A stretch of 64,000 bases of DNA from Mycobacterium sp. EPa45 (GCF_001021385.1 NZ_CP011773.1:5704001-5768000); one strand, 5' to 3'. Numbered from the stretch's first letter, positions 45,399 through 56,846 are shown. Made by a program: numbers and translations. The notes: a model not told the origin generated them from the sequence alone.

Positions 45399-46690
45399 GT
45401 CGCCTCGGCCATCTGCAACACGGCGCCCTCGATGCCCCGTTGGATCGCTTGGTCGGCGAAGTCGTCGGCTGGGCAGCGGCCTGCTTCCACGTTCTGCACC
45501 AACCGCTGCATCGACTCCGATAATTCCGCGGGTGCCCGTTCGGCCGCGAGCGCGACGCAGCGGTTGGCCGCCTCGTAGAGGCGGCCGTCTCCGAGCCCGA
45601 CCCGGGCAGCCAGATCCCACGCCGTAGCAACGGGTTCGACGGCCTCGGCGGCCAGTCCGGCGACGGCCGGATCATCGAGCAGAGTGACGACCAGGAACAC
45701 CACCGCCGGCAGCAGTTCGTCGGGCACGCCGTCGAGGTAGCGGATCTCCAGCCAGCGACGCGGCCGCACCGGTGGGAACAACGTGGTGAGGTGGTAGTCG
45801 AGATCCGCGGTCGTCGGCCGGCGATCGCCCAGCAGTACCAACCCGTCGGCCCAGTCGGCGAACGGCACGTGCTCGGTGATCGCCACCGGTTCAGGGTTGT
45901 GCACCAGCATCACCGGCGCCTTGAGCGCATAACGCGCCCAGTCAGTGCCAGGATCGTCACCACTGGCGCCGAGGATAGGTCCGCAGCGCGCAGAGTCCAG
46001 CTGGCTCCACACCCGCTGGCGGGCGGACACCCAACCGGTGAAGTCACCGGCGAGCAGCGGCGAGTTCGCCGCGATCGCGACCATCGTCGGGCCGAGCGCA
46101 TGCGCCAGCCGCACCCGGTGGGCCCAGCCGTCCCGCGGGCCGGCGTCGAGGTTGATCTGAATCGAGGCCGTCGACGTCATCATCGCGGCGCCCGCGCTTG
46201 CGGAGTTCGAGGCGACGAAAAACTGCTCCATCGCCTGGTACCGGGCGCCCGGATTGACTCGATGCGGGCTACGCAGCGGATCGGCCCCCAGCAGGATCAG
46301 ACCGAGGCCGGCGTCGGCGAACACCGAACGAAGGGCTGTTCTGTCGAGCGCCAAGGCAGCGATCGCCGGCACCGGCCCGTCGGCCGGGGGGCCGGACAGT
46401 TCCACCGCGCCACCAGGTTCCACGGTGACCGCGCTGCCGCCGGGTAGCGGCCCGACGGAGTCGATCACGTCGCTGAGCTCCGACCAACCGGGACGGCGCA
46501 GCGGATCGCGCAGGTCGAAGCAGTGCGCCTCGAGCTCCAGGCCTACCCGGCCGATCGAGCCGTCCTCCAGGGAGGCGGCGGCGATGTGCAGTGCTGCCGA
46601 GGAAGAACTGGTCAGGACGCGTTCGTCCGCACCCGACCCGCTTCGTGCCCGGCCCGGCTCGGACGTGACGACGAACGTCATGTCATCCAT
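45395..46690 (-). CDS. egtA: Glutamate-cysteine ligase EgtA
   Basis: The ~431-residue ligase makes gamma-glutamylcysteine for EgtB. Seen: [14 protein letters not shown] (ATP/Mg-binding Glu), [28 protein letters not shown] and the [16 protein letters not shown] block. The start is uncertain among ATG 46690, ATG 46681 and an upstream GTG, none with a strong ribosome site. It is first in the operon, so the promoter lies in 46691-46759, where a TATATA run appears on the minus strand. Confidence 0.94.
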   Translation of the reverse strand: MDDMTFVVTSEPGRARSGSGADERVLTSSSSAALHIAAASLEDGSIGRVGLELEAHCFDLRDPLRRPGWSELSDVIDSVGPLPGGSAVTVEPGGAVELSGPPADGPVPAIAALALDRTALRSVFADAGLGLILLGADPLRSPHRVNPGARYQAMEQFFVASNSASAGAAMMTSTASIQINLDAGPRDGWAHRVRLAHALGPTMVAIAANSPLLAGDFTGWVSARQRVWSQLDSARCGPILGASGDDPGTDWARYALKAPVMLVHNPEPVAITEHVPFADWADGLVLLGDRRPTTADLDYHLTTLFPPVRPRRWLEIRYLDGVPDELLPAVVFLVVTLLDDPAVAGLAAEAVEPVATAWDLAARVGLGDGRLYEAANRCVALAAERAPAELSESMQRLVQNVEAGRCPADDFADQAIQRGIEGAVLQMAEAT

Positions 46691-46759
46691 CTTCGGCGAT
46701 GACACCGACATGTTTCTCCGATCCTGGGCTGACACGTTGATGACGTCCACCCGATCTCG

Positions 46760-47401
46760 CTATATACCCAGCGTGTTCTGCATGGCGCCGGCCAGCACGT
46801 TGACCGCGGGGCCGCCGTTTCCGGACTGGCAGACCTTCGCTTGGAGCAACACGTTTTCCCGCAGGCGCGTCTGGGTGAAACAACGACGATCGGTATCTGC
46901 TTCCTGCTTGACCCACACGGCGTCTGTGGGGGTGGGGGCCGCACCGCCGAACGACCACACCTGGATCGTTCCGTCGTCGAGGTGCATGGCGGCGGTCTGC
47001 CCGGCGCAACCGACGGTGCGATCGATTACGCGGTGGTACGCGCGGCCGGCGGCGTCGGCGGTGGCGAAGACGCCGACGGCTTGCTTGACGAGGTGGTTCT
47101 GGTCGGTGGCCGACGTCTGGGTCACCGCGCTGTTGAACGACGCGAGGTCGGGGTCGTAGAACACCTCCGGCAGCCCGATATCGGCCCAGTTGTTGCAGAC
47201 CGGCACATCGACCCAGAAGTTCTGCTCGGGGTTGGTGCTCACCGATTCCCACGTCATCGGTGCGCCGACGATATTGCCGACCGAACCCTTGGCCAGAACG
47301 GCGTAGGACACCACGCCCGGATCCGCCGGACGGGCCTGCGCCGGACCAGCCACGACGGCGCTGGCCAGCACGGCGGCGGCCGCTGCGGCGGGACGCATCA
47401 C
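46760..47401 (-). CDS. Secreted PknH-like extracellular-domain protein (Rv3705c-like)
   Basis: A ~212-residue exported protein: signal peptide with cleavage near PAQA-RP, then a domain with paired cysteines (CNNWADIG, VGCAGQTAAM, RRCFTQTRL, AKVCQSGNG) and late motif VNVLAGAMQN. This agrees with the PknH-type sensor fold. Rv3705c lies at the same place beside egtA. Starts GTG 47401 and ATG 47398 are adjacent, one base after the ohr stop, so translation is coupled to ohr. Confidence 0.85.
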   Translation of the reverse strand: MMRPAAAAAAVLASAVVAGPAQARPADPGVVSYAVLAKGSVGNIVGAPMTWESVSTNPEQNFWVDVPVCNNWADIGLPEVFYDPDLASFNSAVTQTSATDQNHLVKQAVGVFATADAAGRAYHRVIDRTVGCAGQTAAMHLDDGTIQVWSFGGAAPTPTDAVWVKQEADTDRRCFTQTRLRENVLLQAKVCQSGNGGPAVNVLAGAMQNTLGI

Positions 47402-47402
47402 G

Positions 47403-47831
47403 TCAGACCTTGGCGGTCAGCGTGACGTCGATGTTGCCCCGGGTCGCCTTGGAGTACGGGCACACCTGGTGGGCCTTGTCCATCAGCTCGTCGGCCTGCC
47501 TCTGCTCGAGCCCGGGCAGATAGCCGATGAGGTGGGCGTTGATGCCGTACCCGCCGTCGGCATCCTTGCCGAAGCCGACCCGCGCGGTGATTCCCGATGC
47601 GCCGTCGAGCGACACCTTCTCCGAACGGGCCACCAGCTGCAATGCCCCGAGGAAGCAGGCGGCATAGCCCGCCGAGAACAGCTGCTCGGGATTCGTGCCC
47701 TCGCCGCTGCCGCCCGCCTCCTTGGGCGGCCTGGTGTCCAGATCAATCCGGTTGTCCGACGACTTCACATGGCCGTCGCGGCCGCCACCGCTGGCCGTCG
47801 ACTCCGCGGTGTAGATGACCTCGATACTCAT
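47403..47831 (-). CDS. ohr: Organic hydroperoxide resistance protein (Ohr/OsmC family)
   Basis: The 142-residue thiol peroxidase has the two redox cysteines (Cys59 in YAACFLGAL; Cys124 in VCPYSKA) and Arg34 of the Ohr active site (TRPPKEAGG). It reduces fatty-acid and peroxynitrite-type hydroperoxides. ATG 47831 (MSIEVIYTAE) is the family start. No OhrR regulator is adjacent. Its neighbours, catalase and the ergothioneine operon, make this a redox-defence block. Confidence 0.92.
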   Translation of the reverse strand: MSIEVIYTAESTASGGGRDGHVKSSDNRIDLDTRPPKEAGGSGEGTNPEQLFSAGYAACFLGALQLVARSEKVSLDGASGITARVGFGKDADGGYGINAHLIGYLPGLEQRQADELMDKAHQVCPYSKATRGNIDVTLTAKV

Positions 47832-47885
47832 GACTTCGATCATGCCAGCCGCCGCGCGCACGGCAAGCTGCCCGAACTATTCGCG

Positions 47886-47942
47886 CGAGATCGACATGAG
47901 GGTCGTGAAAATTCAGCAATCGCAACCCTCATGTCGATCTCG
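47886..47942. repeat. 18-bp perfect inverted repeat with 21-nt spacer
   Basis: CGAGATCGACATGAGGGT (47886-47903) is exactly complementary to 47925-47942. It fills the gap between ohr and catalase, and its right arm touches the catalase stop. The long AT-richer loop is atypical of a plain terminator. It may end catalase transcription or be a repeated palindromic element. Confidence 0.8.
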
Positions 47943-47945
47943 GTT

Positions 47946-49391
47946 TCACTGGCCGCTGCGCACACCTTCTTCGATCTTCTTCCCGAGGTCGGGGTCGATA
48001 TTGCGCCAGTACTCGAACACCCGGGACAGCACCGGCTCCTTGACACCCTTGGACACGTGGCCGATGACGTTGTGCGCCAATCGTTCTCGGGCGTCGTCGT
48101 CGAGTACTTCGCGGACCATCGTGCCGGCCTGTCCCCAGTCGTCGTCATCGGGTCGAAGCGTGTAGGCCGTACGGACCATGTCACCGTCCGACGCCCAGTG
48201 CACCTCAGCCGCACGTGCGGGATCGGCTTGCGGACCGCCCATCGAGTTGGGTGCATAAACCGGGTCGGTGACGTTGTGGATCCGCATCGCACCGTCTTTG
48301 GAGTAGCTGCGCACGTCAACCTTCGGTGTATTGACCGGGATCTGCTTGTAGTTCACGCCGAGCCGGTGCCGGTGGGCGTCGCTATACGAGAAGCCACGGG
48401 CCAACAGCATTTTGTCCGGGCTCAGCCCGGTGCCGGGAACGATGTTGTTCGGCTCGAAGGCAGCCTGTTCCATTTGGGCGTGATAATCGATGACGTTGCG
48501 GTTCAACGTCATTCGGCCGACCTCGTGCAGGGGGTAGTCGCCGTGCGGCCACACCTTGGTGAGGTCGAACGGATTGAATCGGTAGGTCTTGGCCTCCTCG
48601 AACGGCATGATCTGCACGTGCAGCGTCCAGCTCGGGAAGTTGCCGGCCTCAATGGAATCGAAGAGATCGCGCTGGTGGTAGTCACCGTCGGTGCCGGCCA
48701 GCTCGTCGCCTTCCTCCTGGGTGAGGAACTCGACGCCCTGATCGGTCTTGAAGTGGTACTTCACCCAGAACAATTCGCCGCCGGCGTTGATCCAGCTGTA
48801 CGTGTGGCTGGAGTAGCCGTTCATGTTGCGCCAGGTCTTCGGGATGCCGCGATCGCCCATCAGCCAGGTGACCTGGTGGGCGGATTCCGGTGACAGCGTC
48901 CAGAAGTCCCACTGCATGTGGTGGTCGCGCAGGTTGGACGACTGGAGGCGCTTCTGCGACCGGATGAAGTTCTGGAACTTCATCGGGTCGCGCATGAAGA
49001 ACACTGGGGTGTTATTGCCGACGAGGTCGAAGTTGCCCTCAGAGGTGTAGAACTTCAACGCGAACCCACGGGGGTCACGCCAGGTGTCTGGGCTGCCGCG
49101 CTCGCCGGCGACGGTAGAGAACCGCGCGACCATCTCGGTGTTGGCGCCGGGCTGGAGAAACGCCGCCCGGGTGAACTGGCTGACGTCCTGTGTCACCTCG
49201 AAGGTCCCGAAGGCACCGCCGCCTTTGGCGTGAGGCTGGCGTTCCGGTATGCGCTCGCGGTTGAACGTCGCCATCTGCTCGATCAGATAGTGGTCCTGCA
49301 GGAGAATCGGACCGTCCGGGCCCACGGTCAGCGAATGTTCGAGGCTCGGGGCCGGGGCACCGGCGTCAGTCGTGGCGAATTTTTCGGTCAT
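47946..49391 (-). CDS. Monofunctional haem catalase (small-subunit, clade 3)
   Basis: The 481-residue enzyme has the distal His54 (HAKGGGAFG, with Gly where most have Ala), the distal Asn in [12 protein letters not shown], and the proximal Tyr in [14 protein letters not shown] (about 338). It degrades H2O2 in the cytosol. This is distinct from KatG, the catalase-peroxidase typical of mycobacteria. The start ATG 49391 ([11 protein letters not shown]) is well placed. A palindrome follows the stop. Confidence 0.96.
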   Translation of the reverse strand: MTEKFATTDAGAPAPSLEHSLTVGPDGPILLQDHYLIEQMATFNRERIPERQPHAKGGGAFGTFEVTQDVSQFTRAAFLQPGANTEMVARFSTVAGERGSPDTWRDPRGFALKFYTSEGNFDLVGNNTPVFFMRDPMKFQNFIRSQKRLQSSNLRDHHMQWDFWTLSPESAHQVTWLMGDRGIPKTWRNMNGYSSHTYSWINAGGELFWVKYHFKTDQGVEFLTQEEGDELAGTDGDYHQRDLFDSIEAGNFPSWTLHVQIMPFEEAKTYRFNPFDLTKVWPHGDYPLHEVGRMTLNRNVIDYHAQMEQAAFEPNNIVPGTGLSPDKMLLARGFSYSDAHRHRLGVNYKQIPVNTPKVDVRSYSKDGAMRIHNVTDPVYAPNSMGGPQADPARAAEVHWASDGDMVRTAYTLRPDDDDWGQAGTMVREVLDDDARERLAHNVIGHVSKGVKEPVLSRVFEYWRNIDPDLGKKIEEGVRSGQ

Positions 49392-49483
49392 CGTCTCCCC
49401 TATCTACTGTCAGCGGTTTTCGGGAAGCGGATACCCACGACGGAGGGTTCTGTCCCAGACGGGTTCGGATCCCGGACGGCAGG

Positions 49484-49521
49484 GTGCCCAGCGTCCCTTG
49501 GGGGGTAGGGACGCTGGGCAC
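49484..49521 (-). terminator. Perfect 15-bp hairpin
   Basis: GTGCCCAGCGTCCCT and its exact complement enclose an 8-base loop, 13 bases past the stop of the Gly-rich membrane protein gene (minus strand). Confidence 0.8.
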
Positions 49522-49534
49522 GTCTGCGGGACGG

Positions 49535-49960
49535 TCAGGGACGAGGGGTCGGGGAGGCGGTGCCACCCGGTCCCGTGCCGCCGGGTCCGCCGGGCCCGGC
49601 TCCCGGACCCTGGTTCTGTCCGCCCGAACCACCGGGTGCGCCGGGGCCCATCATCGGACCCATCGGGCCCCACGGCCCGCCGCCGGGTCCGCCTCGGTGA
49701 TGGAACTGCTGCGAGTCACCATCACCGCCGTGGTGACGCCAGCCGCCGTCGCCGCTGTGGCGTCCGAGGGCGAATCCCGTGAAGAAGACCGCGCCGACGA
49801 TGAAAACGATGCCCGCCACGATGGCAACCCACGCAGCGGCTTGGTAGAGCCTGTTGGGGCGCTCGGCAACCGGTGCCGGGCCGTAGTAGGGCGGGGGCGG
49901 ATCGACGGTGGCAACAGGGCTGGTCGCGGGCTCGTCGGCCCGCTCGGGTGTTTCGGTCAT
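49535..49960 (-). CDS. Single-span membrane protein with Gly/Pro-rich tail
   Basis: A 141-residue protein: Pro-rich cytoplasmic N-terminus (VATVDPPPPYYGPAP), one helix (about 43-66, AAWVAIVAGIVFIVGAVFFTGFAL), then a His/Gly/Met/Pro-rich tail (HHRGGPGGGPWGPMGPMMG). Unknown function. The tail resembles disordered exported segments seen in many mycobacterial small membrane proteins. Start ATG 49960. Confidence 0.7.
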   Translation of the reverse strand: MTETPERADEPATSPVATVDPPPPYYGPAPVAERPNRLYQAAAWVAIVAGIVFIVGAVFFTGFALGRHSGDGGWRHHGGDGDSQQFHHRGGPGGGPWGPMGPMMGPGAPGGSGGQNQGPGAGPGGPGGTGPGGTASPTPRP

Positions 49961-50114
49961 GCATCGATCATGCGAGTCCGCTACCCAGTGCGGGTTAGGT
50001 AGCACCTTTGAGTTGGCTATGAATGGGGCGGTTGCCGCCGCCGGTGACCGCACTGGACAGCAACAGCGAACTTTGCGACCATGTTGCACAGGTTGCCGTG
50101 AAGGAGTGTTCGCC

Positions 50115-50336
50115 GTGTTGCTGTACCTCTATCTCGCTGGCATGCCGCTATTCGTCTTTCTTGCAGGGGTCTTCTCCGACGCATTTCACGCTGGTGAGGC
50201 TGTGCGCAACCGGGTACGCGTGCCACTGATCATCACGGCGGGCATCCTGTGGCCGGTGTTACTGGTGGGAGTTGCTCAAATCCACGTTGTGTGTGTCCGA
50301 GCGAAGCTCGTTTACTCGCCTACTGCGGCGGCTTGA
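50115..50336 (+). CDS. Small two-span membrane protein
   Basis: A 73-residue protein starting at GTG 50115, 8 bases after a perfect AAGGAG (50101-50106). Two hydrophobic helices (about 2-20 and 37-55) are joined by a charged loop (FHAGEAVRNRVRV). The longer upstream frame is non-hydrophobic, Cys-rich and likely noncoding. No family recognised. Confidence 0.6.
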   Translation: MLLYLYLAGMPLFVFLAGVFSDAFHAGEAVRNRVRVPLIITAGILWPVLLVGVAQIHVVCVRAKLVYSPTAAA

Positions 50337-50546
50337 TCGCAAGCTCAACCCCAACGAATCCCTCAAGACCCCGCTCGAACCTTTCGTGTTCGGGCCGGTG
50401 TGCGGGCGCCGCGGCGGCGATCTTCCCGACGCTCCCATAGTTTCGTTCTGCGGCAATGCAGTAGCCCGCTACTTAACGGTCCCGTGTTGGCCTCCGATAA
50501 TTTTCGGTTCGTCGGTACGCGAAATACAACGTTTGGGGGAACGATC

Positions 50547-51434
50547 ATGGGCCGTCAGATCGCGAGCATCAGCGGGCTCCGCAGCGGCATCGCAGCGGCC
50601 ACATTGACCGCCGGTGCGCTGGCCTCGGCGGGGCTGGGATCGGCTCCCGCCGCCAACGCCACGTGCGCTTCGTTCTTCGGGGTCGGCAACACCGCCCAGT
50701 GCACGAGCAATCCGACCAGTATCGCGATCGCGATCGGCACCAACGCTGAGGCTCACGCCGAAGGGTTCTTCGGAACGGCCTTCGCGGCGGGCAACGCCGC
50801 CTTCGCAAGCACCACGGCGGCCTTGACCTTCGCGACGGCGATGGGCGACCAAGCAGGCGCCTTTGCTTATGGGTTGTTTGGAATCGCCACCGCGCTCGGT
50901 CCGAATGCGAGCGCCGAAACGAGCGGGTCGGCTTCGGCCAACGATCTCGGCTTCAATATCGCCATCAATCTCTCGCCCGGAACCGCCCCAGTTGGAACCA
51001 GTACGGCTTTCGCCATCGGCGTAGGCAACGTCGCCATAAACCTATTCGGTAGCGCGACTGCGCCATCTGGTCACCAAGTCAATGCGGTGGGCATCCTGAA
51101 CGGCGCTGTGACTATCGGAGGTACCAACAACAGGATTTATTCGGGGACGGGGCCGGGTAGCGCCTTGAACTACGGATTCAGCGGCTTTGGTAGTGGAAAC
51201 GCCGTCCACGCGGGTCCCGGTCCAGCGGCGATCGCCGGATCGATTCTGCAGACGGGTGCGGTCATCACCAAAGTTGGGCCCGGCGTCAACATCAACGGGG
51301 TCAGCGTTGGCGGTGCCGCCGCGACGGGACAATCAGAAACCGCAGAGTCGACAGGTGCGGCTAGATCTCCACGGCCAACTGCGACAGGCCATCGCAAGCC
51401 GCACACTGCGACCCAACGCCGAGCGAATCACTAA
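50547..51434 (+). CDS. Secreted Ala/Gly-rich protein with trimeric-adhesin-head-like repeats
   Basis: A 295-residue protein: signal peptide (about 1-38, ending ANA-TC), one Cys pair (TCASFF...AQCTS), then repeats of the kind SIAIAIGTNAEAHAEG, TAFAAGNAAFASTTAALTFATAMGDQAGAFA. These short beta-turn-rich units are reminiscent of left-handed beta-roll heads, but this is only a visual resemblance. The last ~35 residues (RSPRPTATGHRKPHTATQRR) are unlike the rest and may come from a frameshift. GGGGGA ribosome site before ATG 50547. Confidence 0.68.
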   Translation: MGRQIASISGLRSGIAAATLTAGALASAGLGSAPAANATCASFFGVGNTAQCTSNPTSIAIAIGTNAEAHAEGFFGTAFAAGNAAFASTTAALTFATAMGDQAGAFAYGLFGIATALGPNASAETSGSASANDLGFNIAINLSPGTAPVGTSTAFAIGVGNVAINLFGSATAPSGHQVNAVGILNGAVTIGGTNNRIYSGTGPGSALNYGFSGFGSGNAVHAGPGPAAIAGSILQTGAVITKVGPGVNINGVSVGGAAATGQSETAESTGAARSPRPTATGHRKPHTATQRRANH

Positions 51435-51506
51435 CCAAGGCGTCCGCCGCCGGTCTCGTGCCGCGTGGGGTGAATTGCCAGCCCTAGACCCCGTCGGCAC
51501 CGAAGT

Positions 51507-51540
51507 CGGCCCGCCCCCAGATTGTCTTGGAGGCGGGCCG
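51507..51540. terminator. Hairpin between convergent secreted-protein genes
   Basis: CGGCCCGCC and GGCGGGCCG form a 9-bp stem with a 16-base loop, followed by AACAACGTTTCTGTT. It lies between the stops at 51434 and 51575. Confidence 0.6.
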
Positions 51541-51574
51541 AACAACGTTTCTGTTAGCTAGTCATTCCCGAGGG

Positions 51575-52075
51575 TCACTCGTCGATGATCTCGAAGCAGC
51601 CGAGGCCGCACCGGCGCATCTCGTCTTCGTAGGCCTTCACCTCGTCGGATGCATCGCCCAACCGCTGAGCGCTGGTGGGGACCGGCTGGGGCGTGGCGCC
51701 GGGGACCGGCTTCGGCGTGAATCCGGGAATGAGGTGCGCGGGAATGGCCGGATCCTCGGTGCCGGTCACCGGCTTCGGGGTGAATCCCGGAATCAGATGA
51801 GCGGGGATTGCCGGATCCTCAGTGCCGGTCACCGGCTTCGGCGTGAATCCGGGGATGAGGTGGGCGTGGATCTCGGCGTCGTCGCCACCGTTGGCCGGCT
51901 TCGGAGCCGGGTGAGCCTCGTGCTTGGACGTCGTTGTGGCACCCGGGCCTGAACCCGCGTGGTCTGCCGGTGCCGCCGCTGCGATGCCGGTGGCCAGTGC
52001 GAGGCCGCCTAAGCCGAGCGACCCGGCGATGACGGTCGAGGCGGCGATTTTCTTGATGGTGCCAATGGTGCTCAC
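51575..52075 (-). CDS. Secreted tandem-repeat protein
   Basis: A 166-residue protein: signal peptide (about 1-35, AAA-AP), a linker, then three copies of a 21-residue unit beginning AHLIPGFTPKPVTG (third copy diverging to PVPGATPQPV), and an acidic C-terminus with two cysteines (RRCGLGCFEIIDE). No domain recognised. The repeats are near-identical at DNA level (63-bp units), which implies recent amplification and possible length variation between strains. Confidence 0.75.
   Translation of the reverse strand: MSTIGTIKKIAASTVIAGSLGLGGLALATGIAAAAPADHAGSGPGATTTSKHEAHPAPKPANGGDDAEIHAHLIPGFTPKPVTGTEDPAIPAHLIPGFTPKPVTGTEDPAIPAHLIPGFTPKPVPGATPQPVPTSAQRLGDASDEVKAYEDEMRRCGLGCFEIIDE
51705..51870 (-). 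repeat. 63-bp tandem repeat, two full copies and a partial third
   Basis: Units start at 51705, 51768 and 51831, each beginning ACCGGCTTCGG on the plus strand. Copies differ at a few third positions only. All lie within the secreted-protein gene and keep its frame. Confidence 0.85.
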
Positions 52076-52150
52076 GTGCTATTTCTCCTTTTCCCTCGAG
52101 CCCTTGTTGGCTCGTTGGGAAAAGGATCGATCGCGGACCTCAATGGATTC

Positions 52151-53290
52151 TCAAGACCAGGGCTTGACCGGGTTCACCGCGAACTGCAGTACGCGATAGG
52201 GCGCGCGGTCGCGCGGCGCGGTGTTCCACTGGCTGATGAACACCCGAACTTCGTCGAGCGTCGAGCCCGGCGAGATGTAGCCGCCGTAGGGCTGTGCGAG
52301 CCGATTGTCGTCGGGCGGCGGCAGGCTCTGAGGAGGGTCGGGCCAGTCGCCGGCCTGCACCACCGTCGTCACCGGCGCGGCGCCCAGGCCGGTCGGGACG
52401 TAGGCGACCCGCATCTCCATGTTCCCGGTGCTGGCATTGAAATACGACAGCACTGGCTTGCCGTCGACTTCCCGCATGCTCATTTCCCCGACCTTGTCCG
52501 GCCACAGCGGTGTCGGCGTCTTGTTCCACCCGCCACCGGGACCGGCCGCCCAACCCTGCCAACGTGAGCGGTCGGTGAAGGTCTGCGGGGCGGTCCGGTA
52601 GAGCACCACCGGACCCGACCGGTCGAAATTGTTGGCCACGATGTACACCCAGCCGTTTTGTGAATCCGGGGTCGGGATCGGGTCGTAGTAGCCGCTGATC
52701 TGGGTCTGGCGTCCACCGGCATAGGCGGCGGGTCGCTGCGATCCGGCAACGGTTTGCCAACTGCCCTGTCCGGCAACTGCTTTCACCAGCCGCGAGCTCT
52801 GCGGCACCAAATCCTTGGTGGTGGTCACCAGCAGATAGTTCTGCCGGTTGATCTGCACTATCCCGGCCGGCAGCTGCGACGAGCCCGCCGGCGTGGAATC
52901 GGCGAGCAGCGGCTTGTCCATACCGACGACCCCGGTGTACCGAATCCCCTCGGGATCGTCGACCGAGTCACCGGCGACGCGCAGTGCGATCGGCGAGAAC
53001 CACCCGCCGAAGCCGACGCCCTGCCCGGCAAAGCTGTCACCACAGATCTGCAGCAGTTCGGTTGGGAATTCCATGAACTCGCATAGATCGGTCGCCCCGA
53101 TACCGTAATCGCGAGTCGGTGTCCCGGTACCCGCGATCGGCCCGATCCGCACCACCTGACCCGGTGCCAGTGGCGCCAGGATCGGATCGGGTGCCGGACT
53201 TGGCGGGTCGGCGCCTGCGTTCGAGGCGAACATCAACGCCGAGATCGACGAAATGGCGCAAACCACTCGCAGTTTCACGCCCAAACTCAC
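52151..53290 (-). CDS. Secreted DUF4185 protein (Rv3707c-like)
   Basis: A ~379-residue exported protein: hydrophobic N-terminus ending near NAGA-DP, then a five-bladed-propeller-like DUF4185 domain with GATDLCEFMEF, CGDSFAGQGVGFGGWFSPIAL, repeated WVYIVANNFDRSGPVVLYR and GGYISPGSTLDEVRVFISQWN. DUF4185 proteins resemble glycosidase-like propellers; activity is unproven for most. Start uncertain: GTG 53290 used, GTG 53278 possible. Confidence 0.83.
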   Translation of the reverse strand: MSLGVKLRVVCAISSISALMFASNAGADPPSPAPDPILAPLAPGQVVRIGPIAGTGTPTRDYGIGATDLCEFMEFPTELLQICGDSFAGQGVGFGGWFSPIALRVAGDSVDDPEGIRYTGVVGMDKPLLADSTPAGSSQLPAGIVQINRQNYLLVTTTKDLVPQSSRLVKAVAGQGSWQTVAGSQRPAAYAGGRQTQISGYYDPIPTPDSQNGWVYIVANNFDRSGPVVLYRTAPQTFTDRSRWQGWAAGPGGGWNKTPTPLWPDKVGEMSMREVDGKPVLSYFNASTGNMEMRVAYVPTGLGAAPVTTVVQAGDWPDPPQSLPPPDDNRLAQPYGGYISPGSTLDEVRVFISQWNTAPRDRAPYRVLQFAVNPVKPWS

Positions 53291-53313
53291 GTTTCGGCGC
53301 AAGGGAATCAGCC

Positions 53314-55616
<2,303 letters not shown>

Positions 55617-55710
55617 TGTCTGCCCTTCCGAAAGAGTGGGATATCGGCTCTAAGGATAAAGGGTCAGAGCACCTGCTTTTTCCTCCCCGATCGGCGGTAA
55701 CGTCGCGGCA

Positions 55711-56388
55711 GTGTCCGACCAACGCGTCGTCCAACCCTCAGACCAAGCTCGCGACCGTCATGCCCGGACCCGGGTGCCGATCCACCCGCCCATCGCTGCC
55801 AGGTGGAGTCCGCGCGCCTTCGACCGCGACGCGGTGGTGACGTACGAACAGCTGATCGCCCTGCTCGAGGCGGCTAGGTGGGCCGCGACGTGGGGCCACC
55901 GTCAGCCGGTCCGGTACGTGGTGGGTCTGCGTGGCACCGAGGCGTTCGCCACGATCGCGGGCCTGCTACGCCGCGGCAACAGCTACGCCCACGCCGCGAG
56001 CGCACTGATCCTGGTGTGCGCTGACCAGGGCGAAGACGATCGCACCGCGCTCTACTCCGCGGTCGACGCGGGTGCGGCGATCGCGAACATGTCCGTCGAA
56101 GCGGTCGCCCGGGGGCTGATCGCGCATCCGATGGCCGGCTTCGACGTGGACGGCGCCCGCACCGCCTTCGATCTGCCGGATGGGCTGCGCCCGCTGGCGG
56201 TGGTGGCCGCCGGTGCGCTCGGCGATTATGCGCAGGTGACACCGGAGATCGCCGAGCGTGACGGCCGGCCCCGCGAGCGGTCGCCGCTCGAGGAGATTGT
56301 CCTCAACTGGTCAGGAGCGTGGCCGTCGTCAGGAGCAGGTTTTCCGCAGCTCGCCGAGCTTGGCGACGATCCGGTCGTTGAGCAGTGA
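55711..56388 (+). CDS. Nitroreductase-family flavoprotein
   Basis: A 225-residue protein with the FMN-binding nitroreductase fold: RWSPRAFDRDAVVTYEQLIALLEAARWAATWGHRQPVRYVV and the C-terminal AVDAGAAIANMSVEAVARGL. It likely reduces nitro or quinone compounds, or an enoyl-type substrate, using NAD(P)H. The GTG start is divergent from ask. Its last 60 bases overlap a convergent gene. Confidence 0.87.
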   Translation: MSDQRVVQPSDQARDRHARTRVPIHPPIAARWSPRAFDRDAVVTYEQLIALLEAARWAATWGHRQPVRYVVGLRGTEAFATIAGLLRRGNSYAHAASALILVCADQGEDDRTALYSAVDAGAAIANMSVEAVARGLIAHPMAGFDVDGARTAFDLPDGLRPLAVVAAGALGDYAQVTPEIAERDGRPRERSPLEEIVLNWSGAWPSSGAGFPQLAELGDDPVVEQ

Positions 56389-56772
56389 CATTTCGTAGAC
56401 CTGCGGCGGCGCCGGTGCTCCGGGGGCGCGGTTCTGGGTCTGCGAACGCAGTGCCGGCAGCCCGCTGACGAACTGATTGGCGAGCTGAGCCACCTCGGTG
56501 GCCTGCGCGGCCAGCCCCGGATCGGTCACCTTCTGAGCCCGCTCGGCCAGGCCGTCGGCCCAGTCCTTGTAAGCACTGTCCTCGGCGACGGTCGGCACGC
56601 CCTCATTGCCCTTGGAGTCGATTTTCGCCGCCTGCGACCGGCTGAAGTCCAGGAAGTCGATTACCGGCTTGCACTTCTCCGGCGGTCCGTCGAACCACTT
56701 CGAGTAAATGGCGAAGCCGACGGCGATGACCACCACGGTGATGGTGAGGACCCAGCGCGGACGTCGGTGCAT
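56329..56772 (-). CDS. Conserved membrane-anchored hypothetical protein
   Basis: A 147-residue protein with one N-terminal helix (about 8-24, VLTITVVVIAVGFAIYS) and an extracytoplasmic helical domain with two cysteines (EKCKPVIDFLDFSR near the start, RKTCS at the end). Probably disulfide-bonded. Function unknown; no family name comes to mind. ATG 56772 chosen (MHRRPRW). Confidence 0.72.
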   Translation of the reverse strand: MHRRPRWVLTITVVVIAVGFAIYSKWFDGPPEKCKPVIDFLDFSRSQAAKIDSKGNEGVPTVAEDSAYKDWADGLAERAQKVTDPGLAAQATEVAQLANQFVSGLPALRSQTQNRAPGAPAPPQVYEMSLLNDRIVAKLGELRKTCS

Positions 56773-56828
56773 GGTCGCCCAGCGTAGCCGGGCCTCAACG
56801 TTTAACGCGGCGGCAACACCATGACGGT

Positions 56829-56845
56829 GTCTACGTAACAGAAAC
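56829..56845 (+). promoter_or_regulatory. Possible GlnR site upstream of amt
   Basis: CTAC-GTAACA-GAAAC gives the AC-n9-AC spacing and a perfect GAAAC half of the GlnR box, but the first half (TCTAC) departs from the GTnAC consensus. It lies about 60 bases before the amt start. Confidence 0.4.
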
Positions 56846-56846
56846 A

